Shown here piece after piece: positions 56,586 to 64,000 of a stretch of 64,000 nt of DNA. Within the stretch, counting starts at the first letter, position 1; the number at the start of each line of letters is the position of its first letter. The stretch is from Xaviernesmea oryzae (GTDB taxonomy: Bacteria; Pseudomonadota; Alphaproteobacteria; Rhizobiales; Rhizobiaceae). Both the position numbers and the translations under genes were made by a program. Where the stretch lies: contig NZ_FXAF01000006.1 of the NCBI RefSeq assembly GCF_900177415.1, positions 67,001 through 131,000 on the forward strand. Reading direction: 5' to 3'. A model generated the notes under the pieces. The model worked only from the letters and a program-made list of their open reading frames with translations, did not search any database and was not told where the DNA came from.

Positions 56586-58538
56586 TCAGCCCGCCTTGTT
56601 CTGGCGGTTGGCGATCAGGTCGTCCACGACGGCCGGATCGGCGAGGGTCGAGGTATCGCCGAGCGCACCGAAATCGTCCTCGGCGATCTTGCGCAGGATG
56701 CGGCGCATGATCTTGCCGGACCGGGTCTTCGGCAGGCCGGGCGCGAACTGGATCTTGTCCGGCTGCGCGATCGGGCCGATCTCCTGGCGGACATGCTTCA
56801 CCAGTTCCTGGCGCAGCGCGTCATTGCCTTCATGGCCGGCCATCAGGGTGACGTAGCAATAGATGCCCTGCCCCTTGATATTGTGCGGGTAACCGACCAC
56901 GGCCGCTTCCGACACGAGATTGTGCGAGACGAGCGCCGATTCCACTTCCGCCGTGCCGAGACGGTGGCCGGAGACGTTCAGCACGTCGTCGACCCGGCCG
57001 GTGATCCAGTAATAGCCGTCCTCGTCGCGGCGGCAGCCGTCGCCCGTGAAATATTTCCCTTTATAGGTCGAGAAATAGGTCTGCACGAAGCGTTCATGGT
57101 CGCCATAGACGGTGCGCATCTGGCCCGGCCAGCTGTCGGCGATGCAGAGATTGCCGTCGGCGGCACCCTCCAGCACATTGCCATCGTTGTCCACGAGCTC
57201 GGGCTTCACGCCGAAGAAAGGCTTGGTGGCCGAACCCGGCTTCAGGTCTGTGGCCCCCGGCAGCGGCGTGATCATGTGGCCGCCGGTCTCCGTCTGCCAC
57301 CAGGTGTCGACGACCGGGCAGCGGCCGTCGCCGACCACATTGTAATACCATTCCCAGGCCTCCGGATTGATCGGCTCGCCGACCGTGCCGAGCAGGCGCA
57401 GGCTTTCCCGGGAAGAGCGCTTCACGAATTCGTCCCCGGCGCCCATCAGGGACCGGATGGCCGTGGGCGCCGTGTAGAAGATGTTGACCTTGTGCTTGTC
57501 GACGATCTCCCAGAAACGCCCCTGGTCCGGGAAATTCGGCACGCCCTCGAACATCAGCGAGGTGGCGCAGTTCGCAAGCGGCCCGTAGACGATATAGGAA
57601 TGGCCGGTGACCCAGCCCACGTCCGCGGTGCACCAGTAGATATCGCCGTCATGGTAGTCGAAGACATATTCATGGGTCATCGCGGCGAAGACGAGATAGC
57701 CGCCGGTCGTGTGCAGCACCCCCTTCGGCTTGCCGGTCGAGCCGGACGTGTAAAGGATGAAGAGCGGGTCCTCCGCCTTCATCTTCACGGGCTCGCAATG
57801 CGGCTTCACGCTGGCCGTCTCCTGGTGGTACCAGAGGTCGCGGCCCGGCGCCCAGCCGGTCTTGCCGCCCGTGCGGCGCACGACCAGGACCTTGTTGACG
57901 ATCACGTGCTGGCGCGCGGCGATATGGATCGCCGTATCGGTATTGTCCTTGAGCGGCACCGGCTTGCCGCCGCGCACGCCTTCGTCGCAGGTGATCACGA
58001 AAGTGGACTGGCAGTCGATGATGCGGCCGGCCAGCGCCTCCGGCGAGAAGCCGCCGAAGACGACCGAATGGACCGCGCCGATGCGGGCGCAGGCGAGCAT
58101 GGCATAGGCCGCTTCCGGGATCATCGGCATGTAGATCGTGACGCGGTCGCCCTTCTTGACGCCGTGCTTCTTCAGGACGTTCGCCAGCCGGCAGACCTGG
58201 TCGTAGAGCTGGTTATAGGTGATCTTCTTGTCGATATAGGGATTGTCGCCTTCCCAGATCAGCGCCGTACGTTCGCCATGGGTCTTCAGGTGGCGGTCGA
58301 TACAGTTGTAGGAGACGTTGGTCAGCCCGTCCTCGAACCACTTGATCGAGACCTTGCCCTTGAACGACGTGTTCTTCACCTTGGTATAAGGCTTGAACCA
58401 GTCGATGCGCTTGCCGTGCTTTCCCCAGAACTTGTCCGGATCCTCGACGCTCTCCTCGTACCACTTTTCGTATTTGTCTTTGTCGATGAGGGCCCGCGTT
58501 TTCGCGGATTTGAGGACCGGATAGACTTTTTCGGACAT
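56586..58538 (-). CDS. acs: Acetyl-CoA synthetase
   Basis: A 650-residue AMP-forming ligase that activates acetate. [19 protein letters not shown] is the P-loop-like A3 motif, WWQTETGG the substrate region and [17 protein letters not shown] carries the lysine that acetylation normally switches off. [15 protein letters not shown] and [12 protein letters not shown] complete it. The ATG at 58538 (MSEKVYPVL) has GGGAGGAG upstream; the longer frame adds seven residues. It diverges from the TrcR homologue. Confidence 0.96.
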   Translation of the reverse strand: MSEKVYPVLKSAKTRALIDKDKYEKWYEESVEDPDKFWGKHGKRIDWFKPYTKVKNTSFKGKVSIKWFEDGLTNVSYNCIDRHLKTHGERTALIWEGDNPYIDKKITYNQLYDQVCRLANVLKKHGVKKGDRVTIYMPMIPEAAYAMLACARIGAVHSVVFGGFSPEALAGRIIDCQSTFVITCDEGVRGGKPVPLKDNTDTAIHIAARQHVIVNKVLVVRRTGGKTGWAPGRDLWYHQETASVKPHCEPVKMKAEDPLFILYTSGSTGKPKGVLHTTGGYLVFAAMTHEYVFDYHDGDIYWCTADVGWVTGHSYIVYGPLANCATSLMFEGVPNFPDQGRFWEIVDKHKVNIFYTAPTAIRSLMGAGDEFVKRSSRESLRLLGTVGEPINPEAWEWYYNVVGDGRCPVVDTWWQTETGGHMITPLPGATDLKPGSATKPFFGVKPELVDNDGNVLEGAADGNLCIADSWPGQMRTVYGDHERFVQTYFSTYKGKYFTGDGCRRDEDGYYWITGRVDDVLNVSGHRLGTAEVESALVSHNLVSEAAVVGYPHNIKGQGIYCYVTLMAGHEGNDALRQELVKHVRQEIGPIAQPDKIQFAPGLPKTRSGKIMRRILRKIAEDDFGALGDTSTLADPAVVDDLIANRQNKAG

Positions 58539-58777
58539 GAACTCCTCCCTGATTGCCACTGAGGACGACGCATCGGACCGTCAGCGGATATGTGCCGCAT
58601 TCATAACAGGTGAGGCAAGAGCGGCAATTAGACAAACGGTCCATTTGGTTTGAGGACATCCGGTTTGAAGATTTGCAATTCTGTCCCATTTCGATTATAG
58701 GGCGGTGAATTCCCGGAAATTGTGGTTGATACCCACGGCCCGCGACACCGGCGCGGACGGACAGAGGAACTATACCC

Positions 58778-59491
58778 ATGGCCCAAACATTGCTCATGCC
58801 GAAGGCGACGGCTGTCTGGCTCGTCGACAACACCGCTCTTTCCTTCGATCAGATCGCCCAGTTCTGCAAGCTTCACCCGCTCGAAGTGAAGGCGATCGCA
58901 GACGGCGAAGCGGCACAGGGCATCAAGGGCCTCGACCCGATCGCCACCGGCCAGCTTTCCCGCGACGAGATCGCCCGCGGCGAAGCCGACGTGAATTACA
59001 AGCTCAAGCTTTCCGAACCGAAGGTCCGCGTGCCGGAATCGAAGCGCCGCGGCCCCCGCTACACGCCGGTCTCGAAGCGCCAGGATCGCCCGAACGCCAT
59101 CCTCTGGCTGGTCCGCAACCATCCGGAACTCAAGGACGCACAGATTTCCCGCCTCGTCGGCACGACCAAGTCGACCATCGAGCAAATCCGCGAACGCACC
59201 CACTGGAACTCGGCCAACCTGACGCCGATGGACCCGGTCACCCTCGGCCTCTGCAGCCAGATCGATCTCGACCTCGAAGTGGAAAAGGCCTCCAAGGGCC
59301 GTCCGCTGCCCACGGCGGCCGAAGCCGGCGCATCGCTGCAGCCCGCGTCCGAGACCGAGAACCTCGATTTCGGCTATCGCGGCGAGCGCGAGGAAGAAAA
59401 GGAAATCGACGCGGATGCGGTCTTTGCGAAGCTCAGCTCGCTCAAGTCCAACCGCCGCGACGAAGAGGAAGACGAGGACGGCCGTTTCTGA
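58778..59491 (+). CDS. DUF1013 protein, TrcR-like RNA polymerase-associated cell-cycle regulator
   Basis: A 237-residue protein. The N-terminal ATAVWLVDNTALSFDQIAQFC and HPLEVKAIADGE form an HTH-like region, the middle ILWLVRNHPELKDAQISRLV then GTTKSTIEQIRERTHWN a second one, and the C-terminus is highly acidic (EEDEDGRF). DUF1013 is restricted to alphaproteobacteria; the Caulobacter member TrcR travels with RNA polymerase. A strong AGAGGAA precedes the ATG, and a perfect terminator follows. Confidence 0.92.
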   Translation: MAQTLLMPKATAVWLVDNTALSFDQIAQFCKLHPLEVKAIADGEAAQGIKGLDPIATGQLSRDEIARGEADVNYKLKLSEPKVRVPESKRRGPRYTPVSKRQDRPNAILWLVRNHPELKDAQISRLVGTTKSTIEQIRERTHWNSANLTPMDPVTLGLCSQIDLDLEVEKASKGRPLPTAAEAGASLQPASETENLDFGYRGEREEEKEIDADAVFAKLSSLKSNRRDEEEDEDGRF

Positions 59492-59514
59492 ACGAGCCGC
59501 CATCCGATCACTGG

Positions 59515-59547
59515 AAAGCCCCGGGGGAACCTCTCCGGGGCTTTTTT
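59515..59547. terminator. Strong terminator after the TrcR homologue
   Basis: AAAGCCCCGG and CCGGGGCTTT form a perfect 10-bp stem with a ten-base loop, followed by a T-run. The minus-strand A-run also makes it usable for the convergent synthetase, whose stop codon is directly adjacent. Confidence 0.85.
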
Positions 59548-61484
59548 CATGCGCTCTGCTTCAGGCCATTTCCCTCGCGTGCATAGCCGTTTGCCTTGAG
59601 AATGGCGGTGATTTCGTCGAGGATTGCCGGATCGTCGATCGTCGCCGGCATTTTCCAGGGCATGTCGTCGGCGATTTTCTGCATTGTGCCGCGCAGGATC
59701 TTTCCCGACCGGGTCTTCGGCAGGCGGTTGACGATCATGACAGTCTTGAAGGCCGCCACGGGGCCGATCTCGTTGCGCACCAGTTCGGCGACTTCCTTCG
59801 CGACGATCGAGGTTTCCCGTGAAACATGGTTCTTCAACACCATGAAGCCGCAGGGGATCTGCCCCTTGGTGGCGTCGTGCACCCCGATCACGGCACATTC
59901 CGCGACGTCGGGATGCTTGGCGCAGACTTCCTCCATCGCCCCGGTCGAAAGCCGATGGCCGGCGCAGTTGATGATGTCGTCGGTGCGCGCCATGACGAAA
60001 ATATATCCCTCCTCGTCCATCATTCCGGCATCGGCCGTTTTGTAATAGCCGGGGAAGTCTTCGAGGCAGGCCTCGCGGAATCTCTGGTCCGCGTTCCAGA
60101 AGGTGACGAGGCAGCCGGGCGGCAGAGGCAGCTTGACGACGATATTGCCGAGCGTACCGCGCGGCACCGGATGGCCGGCATCGTCCAGCACGTCGAGCGT
60201 GTAACCCGGCATCGGCCGCGTCGCGGAACCGTGCTTCACCGGCATCAGGCCGAGCCCCACCGTATTGGCGGCGATCGGCCAGCCGGTTTCCGTCTGCCAC
60301 CAATGATCGATGACCGGGATCTTGAGCGTCTGTTCGGCCCATTTCAGCGTTTCCGGATCGGCACGTTCGCCGGCAAGAAACAGGGCCCGCATGCCGAGCA
60401 GGTCGTAGTTTGCGACGAGCTCCCCCTCCGGATCGTCGCGACGGATCGCGCGGAAGGCCGTTGGCGCCGTGAACAGCACCTTCACGTCATGATCGCTGAC
60501 GACACGCCAGAAAGTCCCCGCATCCGGCGTGCCGACCGGCTTGCCTTCGAAGATGACGCTCGTATTGCCCGCAAGCAGCGGCGCGTAGACGATATAGGAA
60601 TGGCCAACCACCCAGCCGATGTCCGAGGCGGTCCAGAACACCTCGCCGGGCTTCATCCCGAAGATGTTCTCCATGCTCCAGTGGAGCGCCACCATATGCC
60701 CGCCATTGTCGCGCACGACGCCCTTCGGCTGGCCGGTCGTTCCGGATGTGTAGAGGATGTAGAGCGGATCGGTCGCCTTCACCGGCACGCATTCCACCTC
60801 AGTGCCTCGAGCCTTCCCGACCGTCTCGGCAAAATCCAGCTCGCCGCGATCGGGCCGCAGCGCCGCCTGGAGCTGCTCGCGCTGCAGGATCAGGCAGTGT
60901 CGGGGCTTCACGCGGGCAAGCTCGATCGCCTGATCGAGCAGCGGCTTGTAGGCGACGATCCGTCCGGGCTCGAGGCCGCAGCTGGCGCTGATCACCAGTT
61001 TCGCTTCCGAATCGTTCAGCCGTGCCGCGAGCTCCTGCGCCGAGAAGCCCCCGAAGACGACGGAGTGGACGGCGCCGAGCCGCGCACAGGCCAGCATGGA
61101 AAAGATCGCTTCCGGCACCATCGGCATGTAGATGACGACCCGGTCGCCCTTCTCGATGCCGAGATTGCGAAGGGCTGCGGCGATCGCCTTCACCTCGGAA
61201 AGCACGTCTTCGTAGGTGAAGCTCTTCTTGGCACCGGTCATGGCGCTGTCGTAGATGAAGGCACGCTGCCCGCCGCGGCCCGCAGCCACATGCCGGTCCA
61301 GGCAATTATGGCAGGTATTGGTCTCCCCGCCGGTAAACCAGCGGCCGTAGACGCCCTGCTCTCCGTCGAAGATCTTCTCCGGCGCCTTGAACCAGTCGAT
61401 AGCGGCGGCGGCATTCCTCCAGAATCCCTCCGGATCCTTCTGCCAGCCCTCATAGGCTTCGAAATAGCGGCTTTGCATCTGCAC
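59547..61484 (-). CDS. prpE: Acyl-CoA synthetase, probably propionyl-CoA synthetase
   Basis: A 645-residue AMP-forming ligase related to acs but more like PrpE: MQSRYFEAYEGWQKDPEGFW opening, YTSGTTGQPKGVVRDNGGH, WWQTETGWPIAANT with a longer pocket segment, and [17 protein letters not shown] with the regulatory lysine. It would convert propionate, acetate or a similar short acid to its CoA ester. The TrcR gene separates it from acs. The choice of propionate is by resemblance, not proof. Confidence 0.85.
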   Translation of the reverse strand: MQMQSRYFEAYEGWQKDPEGFWRNAAAAIDWFKAPEKIFDGEQGVYGRWFTGGETNTCHNCLDRHVAAGRGGQRAFIYDSAMTGAKKSFTYEDVLSEVKAIAAALRNLGIEKGDRVVIYMPMVPEAIFSMLACARLGAVHSVVFGGFSAQELAARLNDSEAKLVISASCGLEPGRIVAYKPLLDQAIELARVKPRHCLILQREQLQAALRPDRGELDFAETVGKARGTEVECVPVKATDPLYILYTSGTTGQPKGVVRDNGGHMVALHWSMENIFGMKPGEVFWTASDIGWVVGHSYIVYAPLLAGNTSVIFEGKPVGTPDAGTFWRVVSDHDVKVLFTAPTAFRAIRRDDPEGELVANYDLLGMRALFLAGERADPETLKWAEQTLKIPVIDHWWQTETGWPIAANTVGLGLMPVKHGSATRPMPGYTLDVLDDAGHPVPRGTLGNIVVKLPLPPGCLVTFWNADQRFREACLEDFPGYYKTADAGMMDEEGYIFVMARTDDIINCAGHRLSTGAMEEVCAKHPDVAECAVIGVHDATKGQIPCGFMVLKNHVSRETSIVAKEVAELVRNEIGPVAAFKTVMIVNRLPKTRSGKILRGTMQKIADDMPWKMPATIDDPAILDEITAILKANGYAREGNGLKQSA

Positions 61485-61577
61485 CTCCCGTTACATCGCG
61501 CTGCCTGGATCGAATCAATCTAGGGTGCGCGGGAGGTGCGGGAAAGCCCGACGAAAGCTCTAGTTTTCTTGTCTTCG

Positions 61578-62237
61578 CTACCGGGCGCCGAAAATCGCCG
61601 AGCCGACGCGGACACTGGTCGCACCGAACTCGATCGCCGTTTCGAAATCGCCGGACATGCCCATGGAAAGTTTTTCGACGCCGCATTCCCGGGCAAGCTT
61701 CGCGAGCAGTGCGAAATGCGGGCCGGGGTTTTCCTCCGCCGGCGGAATGCACATCAGCCCTTCGATCGGAAGGCCCAGTTCCCTCCTGCAGAAATCCACG
61801 AAGGCTTTGGTCTGCTTCGGCTCGATCCCCGCCTTCTGCGGCTCCAAACCGGTATTCACCTGCACGTAAAGCTTCGGGGCCTTGCCCTGCTTCTTCATCT
61901 CGTCGGCGAGCGCCCGGGCGATCTTTTCACGGTCGACCGTCTCGATCACGTCGAACAGCGCCACGGCATCCGCCGCCTTGTTGGATTGCAGCGGACCGAT
62001 CAGATGCAGTTCGATATCCGGCGTTTCCGTTTTCAGCTCGGGCCATTTCGTCTGGCTCTCCTGCACACGGTTTTCACCGAAAACCCGCTGGCCGGCGGCA
62101 ATCACAGGCCGTATGTACTCGGCATCGAAGGTCTTGGAAACGGCGACCAGGGTCACCGCCCCTTTCGGCCGCCTGGCCTGGCGCTCCGCCTTCTCGATCC
62201 GTGCCTTCACATCCTGCAGCCGTTCTTCGACGCTCAT
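61578..62237 (-). CDS. YggS-family PLP homeostasis protein
   Basis: A 219-residue single-domain PLP-binding protein. The Schiff-base lysine is in VTLVAVSKTFDAEYIRP, and FGENRVQES, HLIGPLQSNK and SMGMSGDFETAIEFGATSVR,with the final VRVGSAIFG, are family motifs. It buffers pyridoxal phosphate rather than catalysing a known reaction. It diverges from leuS. A pyridoxal kinase gene is elsewhere in the window (42641-43558). Confidence 0.93.
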   Translation of the reverse strand: MSVEERLQDVKARIEKAERQARRPKGAVTLVAVSKTFDAEYIRPVIAAGQRVFGENRVQESQTKWPELKTETPDIELHLIGPLQSNKAADAVALFDVIETVDREKIARALADEMKKQGKAPKLYVQVNTGLEPQKAGIEPKQTKAFVDFCRRELGLPIEGLMCIPPAEENPGPHFALLAKLARECGVEKLSMGMSGDFETAIEFGATSVRVGSAIFGAR

Positions 62238-62411
62238 GACCGACCTTCCGTGTTTCTTGCGAAGTCAGCGCATAACTCTCATATAAGCCTCTGCCAAGGG
62301 TGTTTGCCCGAAACTTGGCCCTTCCCGGCCCTGTAAAACTTGACGCTTGCGGGCTTTCGTGGTGAAGGTCTCGCCCGACTCTTGATCCTATTTTCCCGGA
62401 ATATCATCGAA

Positions 62412-64000
62412 ATGGCGACTGAACGTTACAATCCGCGCGATGCCGAGCCCCGCTGGCAACAGACGTGGAGCCAGGCCAAGGTTTTCGAAACCGACAATGG
62501 CGACCCGCGCGAGAAATATTACGTTCTTGAAATGTTTCCCTATCCCTCCGGCCGTATCCACATGGGACACGTCCGGAATTATGCGATGGGAGACGTCGTC
62601 GCCCGCTACAAGCGCGCCCGCGGCTTCAACGTGCTTCATCCCATGGGCTGGGATGCCTTCGGCATGCCGGCGGAAAATGCCGCTCGCGACAACAAGGTGC
62701 ATCCGAAAACCTGGACCTACCAGAACATCGAATCCATGAAGGCGCAGCTGAAGGCCATGGGCCTGTCGCTGGACTGGTCGCGCGAATTCGCCACCTGCGA
62801 TGTCGAATATTATCAGCAGCAGCAGCACCTTTTCCTCGACATGATGGAAAAGGGACTGGTCTACCGCAAGCAGTCCAAGGTCAACTGGGATCCCGTCGAC
62901 CAGACGGTTCTGGCCAACGAGCAGGTCATCGATGGCCGCGGCTGGCGTTCCGGCGCGCTGGTGGAGCAGCGCGAGCTGGTGCAGTGGTTCTTCAAGATCA
63001 CGGATTTCAGCCAGGATCTGCTCGATGCGCTGGATACGCTCGATCAGTGGCCGGAAAAGGTCCGGCTGATGCAGAAGAACTGGATCGGCCGTTCCGAAGG
63101 TCTGACGATCCGTTGGGAAATCTCCCCGAACAGTCAGGCGCTTCTTGCTGAACTGGCTGCCGACGACGTCGTCAAGAAGGAAATCGAGGTCTATACCACC
63201 CGTCCCGACACGCTGTTCGGCGCCTCCTTCCTGGCGATCGCCGCCGATCATCCGCTGGCCAGGGCGGTTGCCGAAACGAATCCGGCTATCGAAGCTTTCG
63301 CTGAGGAGTGCCGGCATCAGGGCACATCGCTCGCCGCGCTGGAAACGGCCGAGAAGAAGGGCATGGATACCGGTATTCGGGTGAAGCACCCGCTCGATCC
63401 CTCCTGGGAGCTGCCGGTCTATGTCGCCAATTTCGTGCTGATGGAATACGGCACGGGAGCCATTTTCGGCTGCCCGTCAGGAGACCAGCGCGACCTGGAT
63501 TTCGCCCGCAAATACGGCCTGCCCGTCGTTCCTGTCGTCATGCCGAAGGACGGCGATGCCGCGGCCTTCGCGATCGGCGATACCGCCTATACGGACGACG
63601 GCGTGATGATCAATTCGCGCTTTCTGGATGGCAAGAGCACGACCGAGGCTTTCGACATCGTCGCCGACAAACTGTCGAACACACCGCTCGGAAACCGCCC
63701 GCAGGCTGAACGGAAGGTCAATTTCCGTCTGCGCGACTGGGGCGTTTCCCGCCAGCGCTATTGGGGTTGCCCGATCCCGGTCATCCACTGCGACGACTGT
63801 GGCGTCGTGCCGGTGCCGAAGAAGGACCTGCCGGTGAAGCTGCCGGATGACGTTACCTTCGATCAGCCCGGCAATCCGCTCGACCGTCACCCGACCTGGC
63901 GCCACGTCGCCTGCCCGCAATGCGGCAAGGATGCACGCCGGGAAACGGATACGATGGACACGTTCGTGGATTCCAGCTGGTACTTCACCCGCTTCACCGC
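62412..64000 (+). CDS. leuS: Leucyl-tRNA synthetase, N-terminal part (cut by window edge)
   Basis: About 529 residues of an enzyme normally near 870. [16 protein letters not shown] contains the class I HIGH motif (HMGH) and [16 protein letters not shown] is also highly conserved; the inserted CP1 editing domain (about 225-420) includes TTRPDTLFG and [17 protein letters not shown] segments. The KMSKS motif would lie beyond the edge. It charges tRNA-Leu. A gene reading the opposite way (YggS) lies upstream. Confidence 0.96.
   Translation, partial: MATERYNPRDAEPRWQQTWSQAKVFETDNGDPREKYYVLEMFPYPSGRIHMGHVRNYAMGDVVARYKRARGFNVLHPMGWDAFGMPAENAARDNKVHPKTWTYQNIESMKAQLKAMGLSLDWSREFATCDVEYYQQQQHLFLDMMEKGLVYRKQSKVNWDPVDQTVLANEQVIDGRGWRSGALVEQRELVQWFFKITDFSQDLLDALDTLDQWPEKVRLMQKNWIGRSEGLTIRWEISPNSQALLAELAADDVVKKEIEVYTTRPDTLFGASFLAIAADHPLARAVAETNPAIEAFAEECRHQGTSLAALETAEKKGMDTGIRVKHPLDPSWELPVYVANFVLMEYGTGAIFGCPSGDQRDLDFARKYGLPVVPVVMPKDGDAAAFAIGDTAYTDDGVMINSRFLDGKSTTEAFDIVADKLSNTPLGNRPQAERKVNFRLRDWGVSRQRYWGCPIPVIHCDDCGVVPVPKKDLPVKLPDDVTFDQPGNPLDRHPTWRHVACPQCGKDARRETDTMDTFVDSSWYFTRFT

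Overview
The window reads as chromosomal DNA of a member of the Hyphomicrobiales, most likely Rhizobiaceae. The evidence is gene content: a DUF1013/TrcR homologue, an imuA-imuB-dnaE2 cassette with a GTTC-N7-GTTC LexA box, the roughly 1,600-residue NAD-glutamate dehydrogenase, DUF1674 and DUF1737 proteins, and a run rplU-rpmA-GNAT-GNAT / obgE-proB-proA-nadD-rsfS-rlmH-envC-ctpA. The DNA is GC-rich, so long antisense open frames are common; those were discarded. No CRISPR array, insertion sequence or prophage was seen.

Layout. 1-2705: end of a branched-chain amino acid ABC transporter operon, with LivM and LivG fused in one polypeptide. 2715-10136: the least explained block. A three-gene minus-strand operon (CDP-alcohol phosphatidyltransferase, FkbM methyltransferase, membrane sulfatase-like enzyme) diverges from a tightly overlapped four-gene plus-strand operon (BchC-like dehydrogenase, pterin-synthase-like protein, GT4 glycosyltransferase, methyltransferase). 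A stand-alone RibD reductase-domain gene converges on the end of the latter. The pterin-synthase-like protein lacks all three residues of the family's catalytic triad. I infer an uncharacterised biosynthetic pathway for a modified, glycosylated small molecule or lipid. 10349-11447: a decayed tRNA-Ser remnant, an exported ankyrin-repeat gene and an intact tRNA-Ser(CGA), resembling an old insertion at the tRNA 3' end. 11763-13737: L21, L27 and two tandem acetyltransferases behind a large inverted repeat. 13780-24740: a phosphatase-family enzyme, then ObgE, proline synthesis, NadD, RsfS, RlmH, EnvC, CtpA, a polysaccharide deacetylase-like protein and RppH.

25120-25882: bacterioferritin and its ferredoxin. 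26093-31983: the SOS-controlled mutagenesis cassette. 32118-36431: small metallopeptidase, DUF1737, a CoA-ester lyase, leuD, RidA and leuB. 36532-43558: PAP2 phosphatase, an MHS-family transporter with a large insert, asd with a possible Thr/Lys-rich leader peptide, a lytic transglycosylase, carbonic anhydrase and pyridoxal kinase. 43684-51496: NAD-glutamate dehydrogenase, an Atg22-like MFS protein and purH. 51582-56549: heparinase II/III-like protein, RsmB-type methyltransferase, HtpX, DUF1674 and a secreted nuclease. 56586-64000: acs, TrcR homologue, a propionyl-CoA synthetase-like gene, a YggS PLP protein and the start of leuS.

How the parts work together: most of the window is housekeeping (translation, ribosome maturation, cell-wall remodelling, amino acid synthesis, acyl-CoA activation). 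Accessory interest is concentrated in 2.7-10.1 kb, 10.3-11.4 kb and in small regulatory structures upstream of asd, the GNAT pair and imuA.
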